A DNA stretch of 64,000 nt from Streptomyces griseiscabiei (GCF_020010925.1 NZ_JAGJBZ010000002.1:2356001-2420000); one strand, 5' to 3'; numbered from the stretch's first letter, positions 43,056-53,204 are shown. A program made the numbers and translations. Notes: generated by a model from the sequence alone, not told the origin.

Positions 43056-43385
43056 GGCTGGGCGCAGTCCTTCCTTGAGACGTTCATGGGGTGGACGGCT
43101 CCCACGACGACGTGCGATCGACTACGCCTGACGACTGTCCGGCGGTGTCCGTCGCAACCTGCGGAGCGACAAGCCGTCGATGGCCCCCGCCAGGTCAAGC
43201 GGCGTGATGCGCAGGAAGTCATAAATCTCGGTGCTGCGGTCTATGCACCCACCGTACGGCGGACTTCTGCCCCTCTTCCCCCGTGAAAGGGGTACTGGCA
43301 GACCCCCGGAAGAACAGGCCCCCGTACGGGCGCACGTACGAAGCCCGCGGGTGGTTGTCTGGATGGCGGGCCCACTACAACGCAC

Positions 43386-43413
43386 TGATCATGACAATCG
43401 CAGGTCATGATCA
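43386..43413. promoter_or_regulatory. operator-like inverted repeat upstream of the aldo/keto reductase
   Basis: TGATCATGAC-N8-GTCATGATCA, perfect 10-bp arms, ending 38 bp before the AKR start at 43452. No regulator gene is adjacent. Confidence 0.6.
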
Positions 43414-43451
43414 TCAACCGGCCTGAGGATCGCTACCGCAAGGAATACCTG

Positions 43452-44432
<981 letters not shown>

Positions 44433-44618
44433 CCGCCGTGCGCCGCAGACTCCGAAACGACTGAGGAGGCTGCTCGCGCCGGGCCCGGGCACACTGCGCT
44501 CGCGAGGCCGGTGCTGCGAGGAAAGTAGTTATGTGATGCCCGATGCTGCCTACGTCCGTTCCACTTCTCGCCCCCCACGTAGGCGCTGCTGCGGTCCCAC
44601 AGCAGCATCACCGACACC

Positions 44619-44698
44619 GGTAAATGGTCATTGACTGGCAAAGCTGAAACGCCGTCGATTGCGCCGAGGTGCAACTGAGTCTGACATGGCCATTTACC
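44619..44698. repeat. possible short inverted-repeat element
   Basis: GGTAAATGG (44619-44627) and CCATTTACC (44690-44698) are perfect 9-bp inverted ends 62 bp apart, extendable with one mismatch. It could be a miniature element or a pair of regulator sites. No target-site duplication is obvious. Confidence 0.35.
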
Positions 44699-44799
44699 CC
44701 GCCGAACATGGCTGAAAATCCTAGAAGTCGCATTGCGGCGAGGTCTTGAGACGTGTTACAACAATTGACGTTGATCGTTGAATATCTAAAGGAGCAACC

Positions 44800-44904
44800 G
44801 TGAAGCCCCGTAAGGCAGCCGTGATAGTCGCCGCAGTGTGCGGCATCCTCGGAGTCGTGCTCTTCTCGCAGGCGCCGGCCTATGCGGGCCCGGTGTACGG
44901 CTAG
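44800..44904 (+). pseudogene. short secreted peptide gene, apparently cut by a stop codon
   Basis: GTG at 44800 after AAGGAG (44789-44794) encodes 34 residues: 'MKPRKAAVIVAAVCGILGVV' then 'LFSQAPAYA-GPVYG' and TAG. It is a complete signal peptide with an A-Y-A cut site but only five mature residues. The reading frame continues beyond the TAG as 'TTGSAGTVFNGTDCFPR', so a CAG-to-TAG change in a small secreted protein gene is likely. A genuine short peptide is less likely. Confidence 0.55.
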
Positions 44905-45470
44905 ACGACCGGCTCCGCAGGCACGGTCTTCAACGGAACGGACTGCTTTCCTCGGTGACCGAAGGCGAGGCCTCCGGGTGGCTGGGCTTCGACCTCCGCT
45001 CGCCGGGAGGCCTCGCTGTCACGGACGATGAGCGGTTGACTGGGCGGAGTGCCTCTATCCGCCGTGGCCATGTCTGGCCGGCTTCAAGGGGGCTGGTCAC
45101 GGGCCAGATTTGCAGTCGCATTCAGACTGCCATGTGACGCCCATTTGATCATCGATCGGTGGGCTCGGCGGCGCAATGGGCACGGCTCACAGGACTACGA
45201 ATTTCTCGACCCTCGCGATGCGGCCGGAAAGTATTTTCTTCATCGGCCGTGTACAGCAATAGCGGCAGCGAGAACCCGCGATGAAAAATCGACCTTGAAA
45301 AGCGATCGATTCCCGGTCGTAGTTCTTACTCAACTGCGGTCCATTAACGGCAAACGGATCGAAATGACCGATGGTTGACTTCCTTGAGCCGTGCGTGAGG
45401 TCGGGCCTGCTCGCCTGCGAGGTGGATGCGACAAGGACGACCCACTTCGGAGTCATGGAATCCGTGGATA
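44905..45470. other. gene-poor gap with an 11-bp inverted repeat
   Basis: 566 bp, locally lower in GC. GCGAGGCCTCC (44965-44975) and GGAGGCCTCGC (45006-45016) can pair. No supported gene is seen on either strand. Confidence 0.4.
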
Positions 45471-45505
45471 CCCAGGTGCCGACCGGGGTCCGGTTGGCAC
45501 CTGGG
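45471..45505 (-). terminator. terminator hairpin of the glycosidase gene at 45527
   Basis: CCCAGGTGCC (45471-45480) pairs with GGCACCTGGG (45496-45505), and the inner ACCGG/CCGGT extends the stem. It lies 21 bp downstream of the minus-strand stop. Confidence 0.8.
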
Positions 45506-45526
45506 CGTTCCGGCGAGGCCGGGTTG

Positions 45527-48211
45527 CTACTGCTCTGTCAGCGGTGTGACGGCGACCTGGTCGATCACGGGCGCGTAGGGGGAGCGCTGGTCGTACTGGT
45601 TGTAGGTGTCGCCGTTGAAGTCGGGCAGTTCCTCGGCGGTGAACGTGAGCCGGTTCGTGCCCTTCTTCAGGCTGACCGGGACGGTCAGGTCGCGGAAGCT
45701 GTTGAAGTGGAAGGTGGTCGGGAACAGGATCTGGCGTGCCGGTTCGCCGTTGACCGAGAGGTCGGCGTGGCGGGCGATCGGGTCGGGGTTGTAGTGGGTG
45801 GCGGGCGCCTGCTCGGCGTTGGAGTAGCGGATGGTCACCGCGTGCCGCCCGGCACGCTTGGCGACGATGTCGAGGGTGAGGGCGTTGGCCTTTCCGTCGC
45901 CGATGTCGGTGACCGCCTTGCCGCCGGTGGCGAAGGTGTACGCCTCGGTGGCCTTGGCGGCGCCGCTCAGGGTGCCGGCCTCCGCCTGGTACACCTTGGT
46001 CGCCAGGTTGCCGCTTGATGCCGCGACCCGCAGCCGGTCGAGGACCAGTTCCTTCTTGGTGCCGGTGACTGTGATCTTGTTGATGCCCGCGGACAGGAAG
46101 ACCCGTACGACGTCCGTGCCCTTCTTGCCGGCGCCCACCTTGGGGATGTCGAGCGTGTCACCGTTGAGGGACACTTTCGCCTTGCCGCCGCCGAGGTGGT
46201 CGAGGGAGACCGTGGCCTCACCGTCGGTGCGGGAGTGGACCCAGAAGGTCGCGGAGGCGCCCTTGGGCAGCGGTACCGCGCCCGGTCCCGAGGCCTCGGG
46301 GTGTGTGTAGGCGGGCCGGGTTCCGGTGAGGGTGGCGTATTCGGCCTCGTAGATCGCCGGCCGGGTCACGTTCTCGTCGCGCAGGGCCAGGTCGATCTTG
46401 TCGATGATCGCGTCGCCCTTGGTGACGCCCAGGTCCGTGTCCTTCGCGGAGAGCGTGATCTTGTGCTTTCCGGCGGTCAGTTTCACGGTGGTGTCGGTGT
46501 GGCCCCAGACCACCCACTTGTAGCCGAGGGTCAGGCGCAGCTCCTGCGGTTCCTTGCCGTCGACGCGCAGGAAGACGTTGGTCGGGCCTTGTTCCTTCAC
46601 CCGGCCGTCCAGGTTGTAGGAGTTGGCGAAGACGCTCAGGTCGTACGTCCCGGTCGTGGGGACGTCGACGTCGAAGGAGAGCACGCCGTCGGATCCGGTG
46701 CGCAGGCCGCCGACGTTGTAGTTGCCGCTCGTCGCGAACTTGCCGACGTTGGAGGGTGTGCCCTCGGGTCCGTTCTTGGAGTAGCCGCTGCCGGTGTAGG
46801 TGGCGTTCTCCGCCTCGTAGGACTTGCGCCAGCCGACGGAGGGCTCGGCCGGCTCCCCACCGTTCCCGCCGGGGGAGAGGATGACCTGGTAGGCGGACAT
46901 CTCGTTCATGCCGGTCATCGGCAGGGTCACCGTGCCGTCCTCGCCGACGGTGACCTCCTGGTCCGCGAGCCGCTGGGGCTGCGCGGAGTCACCGACCTGC
47001 CCGGTCCACGGGATCTCCTGCACGGTGGCGTGCACCGTCGTCCCGAACAGCTTCGGGTCGATGTTGTCGAAGACGATGTCCGCGTCGCCGCTCTTGCCTC
47101 CGAAGATGGCGCGGGACTGCTTCTTGTCGGCGTCGAGCGTGGCCACGCCCTGGAGGGTGTACTGCTGGTTCGGGTGGGGAGCGGTCACCTGGACGGTGTG
47201 GCCGGTCATCTGGCCGTAGGCGTTGAACAGCCACCACTGGCCGTTGCCCTTGTTGGCGTCGACGGCCGAGTCGTTGAGGTTGCCGTCGATGTTCCAGTAC
47301 GCCAGGTCGGCGTCGATCTTGGACTCCTCGATGGCGGAGACCCACTGGACGACCTGGCCGGGCACGGAGAGGTGGTAGTTGTGGCCGTACTCGTTGACGT
47401 TGATCGGCAGCGGGCCGATACCGATCTCCTTCTCCCACTGCCGGTACTTGGCGACGCTGGTGCGGACCGCGGCGGGCGACGACAGCTCGTGCCAGGTCAT
47501 CACGTCCGGGACGACGTCGTTGGCCTTGGCGTACTGGAGGAAGCCCTTGACCTGGTCGAAGAGGAGGGAGGTGTTCGGGCCCGCGATCCGCGCGTCCGGG
47601 TCCAGGCTCTTGATGAGGTGGTAGGTCTCCTTCCAGGCCGCGAAGAAGTACTGCGGGTTGTTCAGCCAGGAGACGTTGTTGTAGCTCCACGCGCCCGAGC
47701 CGAACATGTTCCCTTCGGGTTCGTTGAAGGGGACGTAGACGACGTGGTCCTTGTAGTCGCCCGTCGTCCTGACCTGGGCGACCTGCTTCTTGATCTTCTC
47801 CTGGAAGTCCGCGAGCCGCTCGGGGCCGTTGGCGCCCGGCCACTGGTACGGGAACCCGCGGTAGATGTCGGTCATGTAGATGTAGACGTCCTTGCCGCCC
47901 GAGTCCACGAACGGCGGCAGGATCTCCAGCGCGTCCGCCCCCGGGTGCTGCGGGCCGTCCTGCGCCTTGGTGGACACCGTGCGCAGATGCATGCCCTCGA
48001 TGAGGTTGCGGCTGGGCGCGCCGTCACCGTAGATCCCGTACAACGAGCCGCTCGCCCCGCCGTGGAAGGCGCCCGTGTCGGTGGCGAGATCGATGACGAG
48101 TTGTTCCGGATCGGCTGCCTGGGCCGTGCTCGCGAAGGGGACGGCGAGCATGGTGGCGAGGACTGCGGCCATGATGACGCCGGCTCCCGTCGTTCTTTGT
48201 CGTTGTCTCAC
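45527..48211 (-). CDS. secreted clan-A-like glycoside hydrolase with three CBM35/6-like modules
   Basis: 894 residues from GTG at 48211 with GGAG upstream. Signal peptide to about residue 32 (A-Q-A-A). Catalytic domain residues ~35-445: the acid/base candidate is Glu164 in 'VYVPFNEPEGNMFG' (NEP motif) and the nucleophile candidate Glu274 in 'LPINVNEYGHNYH'. This GH39-like TIM-barrel layout is followed by a small beta domain. Three beta-sandwich modules follow at about 470-620 ('WRKSYEAENATYTGSGY'), 625-740 ('AIYEAEYATLTG') and 745-894 ('KVYQAEAGTLSGAA'). It is a paralogue of the gene at 55158. Transcription starts at a LacI-type operator 360 bp upstream. The polysaccharide is unknown. Confidence 0.85.
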   Translation of the reverse strand: MRQRQRTTGAGVIMAAVLATMLAVPFASTAQAADPEQLVIDLATDTGAFHGGASGSLYGIYGDGAPSRNLIEGMHLRTVSTKAQDGPQHPGADALEILPPFVDSGGKDVYIYMTDIYRGFPYQWPGANGPERLADFQEKIKKQVAQVRTTGDYKDHVVYVPFNEPEGNMFGSGAWSYNNVSWLNNPQYFFAAWKETYHLIKSLDPDARIAGPNTSLLFDQVKGFLQYAKANDVVPDVMTWHELSSPAAVRTSVAKYRQWEKEIGIGPLPINVNEYGHNYHLSVPGQVVQWVSAIEESKIDADLAYWNIDGNLNDSAVDANKGNGQWWLFNAYGQMTGHTVQVTAPHPNQQYTLQGVATLDADKKQSRAIFGGKSGDADIVFDNIDPKLFGTTVHATVQEIPWTGQVGDSAQPQRLADQEVTVGEDGTVTLPMTGMNEMSAYQVILSPGGNGGEPAEPSVGWRKSYEAENATYTGSGYSKNGPEGTPSNVGKFATSGNYNVGGLRTGSDGVLSFDVDVPTTGTYDLSVFANSYNLDGRVKEQGPTNVFLRVDGKEPQELRLTLGYKWVVWGHTDTTVKLTAGKHKITLSAKDTDLGVTKGDAIIDKIDLALRDENVTRPAIYEAEYATLTGTRPAYTHPEASGPGAVPLPKGASATFWVHSRTDGEATVSLDHLGGGKAKVSLNGDTLDIPKVGAGKKGTDVVRVFLSAGINKITVTGTKKELVLDRLRVAASSGNLATKVYQAEAGTLSGAAKATEAYTFATGGKAVTDIGDGKANALTLDIVAKRAGRHAVTIRYSNAEQAPATHYNPDPIARHADLSVNGEPARQILFPTTFHFNSFRDLTVPVSLKKGTNRLTFTAEELPDFNGDTYNQYDQRSPYAPVIDQVAVTPLTEQ

Positions 48212-48573
48212 TGAAGTCTCCGTGGATTCCGTGGCATCTCGGACGCTGGATCCGATGCGTTTCGTACGGGACGAGGCCGGTCCGGGCGCCGACCTGCCAT
48301 GTCCCGCCAGGGGGCGAGTCGGTTCGACGTTGGGCCGCGCGACAGGAGTCGCCCCGGTTCACTGCCGCCCAGGTTCCGGGTTACGGACGCACTGGGCCGG
48401 CTTGCGGGAGGCGAACCGAGTCAGCGGGGCACCGCCGCCAGGTCTGAGCGCGACGGTCACTCGGTGGCATCCGCCGCCTGGAGGGGGAGCTCCGGGCGGC
48501 GGATGTATCAGGGGTTACCGCTCCGATGTGTGAGTGACGCCTCGACAGCAGTCGCGAGCCCTCGATGGCTCGT
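48212..48573 (-). other. long leader of the glycosidase gene with a strong hairpin
   Basis: If the promoter at 48589-48617 is used, the leader is about 360 nt. It contains CATCCGCCGCC (48468-48478) pairing with GGCGGCGGATG (48495-48505), an 11-bp GC stem. No coding frame in the leader is convincing. Attenuation or mRNA stability control is possible. Confidence 0.45.
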
Positions 48574-48617
48574 CGAACCGGTTCGGGGAAGCTAGCATCG
48601 AGAAAACCAGCCAGCAA
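48574..48617 (-). promoter_or_regulatory. LacI-type operator and promoter for the minus-strand glycosidase
   Basis: On the minus strand TTGCTG (48617-48612) and TAGCTT (48594-48589) are 17 bp apart, followed at once by the palindrome CGAACCGGTTCG (48574-48585). The same 12-bp palindrome occurs twice before lacI. Confidence 0.7.
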
Positions 48618-48798
48618 TACCCCTGACATAGATCTCTTCGGCCTGGCATGGCCGGCCACCCCTGGTGAGACCGGCGCCCCGTCCCGCCGAATTTGACGCC
48701 CGGTCTGCTCGTGAGGGTGTGTGAACCCAGTTCGACCAGGCATCACGCCTCCGTACGTCGAGGTTTCCGGGCCGTTACGAGAAATGCGGCGCGAGGCG

Positions 48799-48899
48799 TT
48801 GACACTCGTCCGAGTTGCTCCTACCTTCACTTCACGCGAACCGGTTCGACGATCGGCGCCTGGCCGATTTCATTCCCTGAAGTAATCGAACCGGTTCGA
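48799..48899 (+). promoter_or_regulatory. lacI promoter with two LacI-type operators
   Basis: TTGACA (48799-48804), 17-bp spacer, TACCTT (48822-48827). CGAACCGGTTCG lies at 48837-48848, at the expected start of transcription, and TCGAACCGGTTCGA at 48886-48899, just before the ribosome site. The arrangement predicts autorepression of lacI and the ABC operon. Confidence 0.8.
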
Positions 48900-48921
48900 A
48901 CCATCTCGGCAAGGGAGTCCC

Positions 48922-49962
48922 GTGAACATCGGTGAGATCGCCAAGCGGGCCGGTGTCTCGCGGAGCACCGTGTCGTATGCCCTGAGCGGGAAGCGACCGG
49001 TGTCCGGCGACACCCGTCTGAAGATCCAGCGGGTCATCGACGAGCTGGGCTACCAGCCCAACGCGAGTGCGCGGGCCCTGGCCAACGGGCGGACCAACAC
49101 CATCGGTCTGGTCTTCCCGCCGGCCGGGAACCACTACACCGGCATGCAGTTGGACTTCATCGGCAGTGTCACCGAGGCCGCCGCCACCTACGACTACGAC
49201 GTGCTGCTCTCCCCCAGCGGGGTGGACAGTGACCGTTCGTTCCAGCGGCTGCTGGGCGAGCGGCGGGTGGACGGTGCGATCCTGATGGAGATCCGGCTGC
49301 GGGACGACCGGCTCGACCATCTCGCCGCCCTGGACTTCCCCTCGGTCGCCATCGGCCGCAGCGCCCACCCGGAGGGCAGCTGGTGGGTGGGCCTGGACCA
49401 TACGGCACTGGCGGCGGCCTGTGTGCACCACCTGGCCGACCTCGGCCACCGCAGGGTCGCTTTCGTCAACCGGCCCGAGCAGCTCCTGCGGGCTGGGTAC
49501 GAGTCCGCCCACCGGGGCCTGGACGGCTTCACCAAGGCGGCGGCGGAACGCGGGCTGACCGTCCGCACGTACACCTGCGGGGACGACGCCGCCTCCGGTC
49601 TGACCTGTCTGGAGCGGATCCTGCACGACGACCCCGCCACCACGGCGCTGGTCACACTGAACGAGGCCGCGCTCGGCGGCCTGTACCGGGGGCTGGCCCA
49701 GGCCGGCCGCCATGTACCGCGCGACTTCTCCGTCACCGGAGTGGTGGCCGGCAGGTGGGCGGAGACGGTGACCCCGCAGCTCACCGCGGCGGACGTGCCC
49801 GCGGAGCAGATGGGCCGCCTCGCCGTCGACCTTCTCGTGGAACGGCTGGACAACCCGGACACGCCGGCCCGCAACCACCTGCTGGCGCCGCCCATCTCGT
49901 TGCGGGCGAGCACCGCGCCCTTCGGGCCCACTCCCGGCTCCGGTGCCGCCGTGACGTACTGA
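48922..49962 (+). CDS. LacI family transcriptional regulator
   Basis: 346 residues from GTG at 48922 with AGGGAG upstream. The HTH and hinge helix are 'MNIGEIAKRAGVSRSTVSYALSGKRPVSGDTRLKIQRVIDELGYQPNASARALANGRT' (two quoted pieces run together). A periplasmic-binding-like sugar domain follows, with 'TNTIGLVFPPAGNHYTGMQ', 'GAILMEIRLRDDR' and 'LVTLNEAALGGLYRGLAQAG'. It precedes the ABC importer genes and has three matching palindromes nearby, one of them in front of the divergent glycosidase. It is therefore the local repressor, induced by the imported sugar. Confidence 0.93.
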   Translation: MNIGEIAKRAGVSRSTVSYALSGKRPVSGDTRLKIQRVIDELGYQPNASARALANGRTNTIGLVFPPAGNHYTGMQLDFIGSVTEAAATYDYDVLLSPSGVDSDRSFQRLLGERRVDGAILMEIRLRDDRLDHLAALDFPSVAIGRSAHPEGSWWVGLDHTALAAACVHHLADLGHRRVAFVNRPEQLLRAGYESAHRGLDGFTKAAAERGLTVRTYTCGDDAASGLTCLERILHDDPATTALVTLNEAALGGLYRGLAQAGRHVPRDFSVTGVVAGRWAETVTPQLTAADVPAEQMGRLAVDLLVERLDNPDTPARNHLLAPPISLRASTAPFGPTPGSGAAVTY

Positions 49963-50045
49963 CCCGCCCCACCACACCCTCCGACCCCCGACCGCGCACT
50001 TCACGCGCGCGTTCGGCGAGCCTCGCAACCCTCTGTTCCCCCTCT

Positions 50046-50084
50046 CAGGGCACACCTGTGCCGCTCCCAGGGCACACCTGTGCC
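50046..50084 (+). repeat. tandem palindromic repeats in the leader of the ABC operon
   Basis: CAGGGCACACCTGTGCC occurs at 50046-50062 and again, identical, at 50068-50084. Each contains GGCACA-CC-TGTGCC, an inverted repeat. They lie 20 bp before the binding-protein start. They could be operators or mRNA hairpins that limit read-through from lacI. Confidence 0.7.
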
Positions 50085-50104
50085 AAAACCCATGAGGAAC
50101 CACC

Positions 50105-51352
50105 ATGAACACATCTGCCAGACGGCGTCTCACCGCCGCCGCCCTGACCGTCGCCGCCGTCACCGTCAGCGCCACCGCGTGCTCCTCCGGATCGGACAGC
50201 GGCAGCACTGAGAACGCGGCCGGTGGCGGCACGTACACGATCTGGGACCCGTACCCGCAGTTCGACAAGTCCTCGGCCTGGGCGAAGCTGCTGGACGGCT
50301 GTGGCACCGAGGCCGGGGTGAAGATCAAGCGGACCGCGTTCGACACCAGCGACCTGACGAACAAGGCCCTGCTGGCGGCGCAGCAGGACAACTCCGCGGA
50401 CGTCCTCATCGTCGACAACCCCGTCGTCTCCACGCTGGCGGAGGCGGGCGTGCTGACCACGACCGACGACAACAAGATCGACACCTCGGCTGTCGACGCC
50501 AACCTGCTCGGGGCCGGCCAGTCGGGCGGGAAGACCTACGGCACACCGATCGGCGCGAACACCCTCGCCCTCTACTACAACAAGGCGGTGCTCAAGGAGG
50601 CCGGCGTCGACATCGCCTCGGTCAAGGACTGGGCCTCGCTGACGGCGGCGCTGGCGAAGGTCGAGAAGGCCGGGAAGAAGGGCATCACCTTCTCCGCGAT
50701 CGGCACGGAGGAGGGCAGCTTCCAGTTCCTGCCCTGGTTCTGGGGCTCGGGCGCGCAGCTCACCGACGTCGCCTCGTCCGAGGCGGTGTCCGCGCTGTCG
50801 CTGTGGAAGAACTGGCTCGACAAGGGCTACGCCCCCAACTCGGTGATCAACAACACCCAGACGACCAGTTGGGCGGAGTTCGCGAGCGGCGACTACGCGT
50901 TCGCGGAGAACGGCACCTGGCAGCTCGCCAACGCGCAGAAGGCCGGCTTCGAGTACGGCGTGATCCCCGTCCCCGCCTCCACCGGGGGCAACGCGGCGGC
51001 CCCGACGGGCGGTGAGTTCGTCACCGTCCCAGTCCAGGGCGAGACCGGCCGCTACGTCACCTCGCAGAAGCTCGTGACCTGCCTGACCAGCACCGACAAC
51101 CTCCTCGCCACCGACACGACCCTGTCCTACGTCGCCCCCACCACCGTGGTGCAGGACAAGCAGGTCGCCGCGAACGCCGAGCTCAAGCCGTGGGTCGACG
51201 CGGTCAAGGCGGCCAAGGGGCGCACCAGTGACGACCTGGGCACCAAGTACCCGAAGATCTCGGAACAGTTGTGGAAGGCGGTCCAGTCCGCGCTGAGCGG
51301 GTCCCAGTCGCCGAAGGACGCGCTCACGGCCGCCCAGTCCGCAGTCAAGTAA
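50105..51352 (+). CDS. ABC sugar transporter, lipoprotein substrate-binding protein
   Basis: 415 residues from ATG at 50105 (GAGGAA upstream). Lipoprotein signal 'RRLTAAALTVAAVTVSATACSSG' with lipobox S-A-T-A-C. Cluster-B/CUT1-type solute-binding fold: 'DVLIVDNPVVSTLAEAGVLTT', 'GANTLALYYNKAVLKEAGVD', 'TTSWAEFASGDYAFAENGTWQL'. It is anchored outside the membrane and delivers an oligosaccharide to the two permeases that follow 29 bp later. No ATPase gene is nearby, which is normal for CUT1 systems sharing MsiK. Confidence 0.93.
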   Translation: MNTSARRRLTAAALTVAAVTVSATACSSGSDSGSTENAAGGGTYTIWDPYPQFDKSSAWAKLLDGCGTEAGVKIKRTAFDTSDLTNKALLAAQQDNSADVLIVDNPVVSTLAEAGVLTTTDDNKIDTSAVDANLLGAGQSGGKTYGTPIGANTLALYYNKAVLKEAGVDIASVKDWASLTAALAKVEKAGKKGITFSAIGTEEGSFQFLPWFWGSGAQLTDVASSEAVSALSLWKNWLDKGYAPNSVINNTQTTSWAEFASGDYAFAENGTWQLANAQKAGFEYGVIPVPASTGGNAAAPTGGEFVTVPVQGETGRYVTSQKLVTCLTSTDNLLATDTTLSYVAPTTVVQDKQVAANAELKPWVDAVKAAKGRTSDDLGTKYPKISEQLWKAVQSALSGSQSPKDALTAAQSAVK

Positions 51353-51381
51353 CCCAAGTCGCCGATGTCAGAGGCCCGTTG

Positions 51382-52365
51382 ATGAACCGCACGACACAAG
51401 CGCCGGATGCGCTGTCGGCACGCGGCCGGAACGGGGCGGCGACCGCCGCCCCGCCCCCGGCCCGCACCACGCCCCGGCGGCGTCCAGCCTCCCCGCAGTG
51501 GGCTGCCTGGGCCTTTCTCGCCCCGGTCACCCTCTACCTCGCTCTTTTCTACGCCTATCCCCTGTACCGCAACATCGACCTGAGCCTGCGCAACTACACG
51601 GTCCGCTCCTTTGTGCAGGGGGACGCGCCGTTCACGGGCCTGAAGAACTATCTGACCGTTTTCGACGACCCGACGTTCGCCCCCGCCCTGCTGCACACCG
51701 TCGTGTTCACCGCCGTGTGCCTGGTCTTCCAGTACGCGATCGGCCTGGCCCTCGCCGTCTTCTTCAACCAGCACTTCCGGCTCTCGGCCACCCTGCGCGC
51801 CCTGTTCCTGGTTCCCTGGCTGCTGCCGCTGATCGTGTCGGCGTCGACCTGGTCGTGGATGCTCAACAGCGACTCCGGCATCGTCAACGCCACCCTGCAC
51901 GCCGTCGGCATCGAGCCGGTGAACTGGCTGACCTCGCCGTCCTGGGCACTGGCCTCGGTGATCATCGCGAACATCTGGATCGGCGTCCCCTTCAACCTGG
52001 TCGTGCTCTACAGCGGCCTCCAGTCCATCCCCACCAGCCTGTACGAGGCGGCGGCCCTCGACGGCGCGAACGCCTGGCAGCGCTTCTGGCGCATCACCTT
52101 CCCGCTCCTGCGCCCGGTGTCCGCCATCACCCTGCTCCTCGGGCTGGTCTACACCCTCAAGGTCTTCGACATCATCTGGATCATGACCAAGGGCGGCCCT
52201 GCCGACTCCTCCACCACCTTCGCCACCTGGTCCTACCAACTCGGCTTCGGCAACCTGCTGCCCGCCTTCGGCCCCGGAGCGGCCGTCGGCAACCTGCTCG
52301 TCGTCGCCGCCCTGGTCTTCGGCCTGATCTACCTGCGGGTCCAGCGAAAGCAGGCGCTGTCATGA
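51382..52365 (+). CDS. ABC sugar transporter permease (MalF-like)
   Basis: 327 residues from ATG at 51382. Six membrane helices follow a 35-residue basic, Ala/Pro-rich cytoplasmic tail. The EAA loop is 'SLYEAAALDGANAWQRFWRITFPLLRP', which contacts the ATPase. It overlaps the next permease gene by 4 bp (ATGA). It is the first of two CUT1 permeases in the LacI operon and is expected to form the heterodimeric channel. Confidence 0.93.
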   Translation: MNRTTQAPDALSARGRNGAATAAPPPARTTPRRRPASPQWAAWAFLAPVTLYLALFYAYPLYRNIDLSLRNYTVRSFVQGDAPFTGLKNYLTVFDDPTFAPALLHTVVFTAVCLVFQYAIGLALAVFFNQHFRLSATLRALFLVPWLLPLIVSASTWSWMLNSDSGIVNATLHAVGIEPVNWLTSPSWALASVIIANIWIGVPFNLVVLYSGLQSIPTSLYEAAALDGANAWQRFWRITFPLLRPVSAITLLLGLVYTLKVFDIIWIMTKGGPADSSTTFATWSYQLGFGNLLPAFGPGAAVGNLLVVAALVFGLIYLRVQRKQALS

Positions 52366-53204
52366 CGAGTACACAGCCGGTCCTCAACCGCAGCCCCCGT
52401 ACCTGGGCAAAGACTGCCATCGGCCTCGTCCTGACCGCCGTCATGCTCTTCCCGGTCTACTGGATGCTGAACGTGTCCTTCACCCGCGACCAGGACATGC
52501 GCAAGAGCCCGCCGGACCTGTTCCCCGCCCGGCCCACTCTGGAGGGCTACCGGGCCGTCGTCGACCAGCAGTTGCCCTACCTCGGCACCAGCCTCGTCAT
52601 CGGCCTCGGCACCGTGGCCCTGACCGTGGCACTGGCCGCCCCGGCCGGCTACGCGCTCGCCAAACTGCGTCCACGCGGCGGTGGAATCCTCAACTTCGTC
52701 CTGCTGGCCGCCCAGATGATCCCCGGCATCATCATGGCGATGGGGTTCTACGCCATCTACCTCCAGCTCGGCCTGCTCCAGTCCGTGCCCGGCCTGATCG
52801 TCGCCGACTCCACCCTCGCCGTCCCGTTCGCGGTGCTCATCTTCACCGCGTTCATGTCCGGCATCCCCGGCGAACTCCTCCAGGCCGCGACCATGGACGG
52901 TGCCGGGCCGCTGCGCACTTTCTGGTCGATCGTCCTGCCGATGAGCCGCAACTCGGTCGTCACGGTGTCCCTGTTCGCGTTCCTGTGGTCCTGGTCCGAC
53001 TTCGTCTTCGCCAGCACTCTCGTCAACGGCGGCGCCCACGAGCCGATCACCCTGGGCATCTACCACTACATCGGCAACAACAACCAGCAGTGGAACGCCA
53101 TCATGGCCACCGCCGTCGTCGCCTCACTGCCCGCCGCGGTCATCCTCGTCCTCGCCCAGCGCTACGTCGCCGCCGGCGTGACCGCCGGCGCCGTCAAGGA
53201 CTGA
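52362..53204 (+). CDS. ABC sugar transporter permease (MalG-like)
   Basis: 280 residues from ATG at 52362, coupled to the upstream gene by a 4-bp overlap. Six helices; EAA loop 'ELLQAATMDGAGPLRTFWSIVLPMSRN'; the C-terminus ends 'YVAAGVTAGAVKD', the usual MalG-type end that touches the ATPase. Next comes the intracellular glycosidase gene, 108 bp away. Confidence 0.93.
   Translation: MTSTQPVLNRSPRTWAKTAIGLVLTAVMLFPVYWMLNVSFTRDQDMRKSPPDLFPARPTLEGYRAVVDQQLPYLGTSLVIGLGTVALTVALAAPAGYALAKLRPRGGGILNFVLLAAQMIPGIIMAMGFYAIYLQLGLLQSVPGLIVADSTLAVPFAVLIFTAFMSGIPGELLQAATMDGAGPLRTFWSIVLPMSRNSVVTVSLFAFLWSWSDFVFASTLVNGGAHEPITLGIYHYIGNNNQQWNAIMATAVVASLPAAVILVLAQRYVAAGVTAGAVKD

Noticed and set aside
46196..48214. 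672-residue plus-strand open frame
   Set aside because: Antisense shadow of the glycosidase at 45527.
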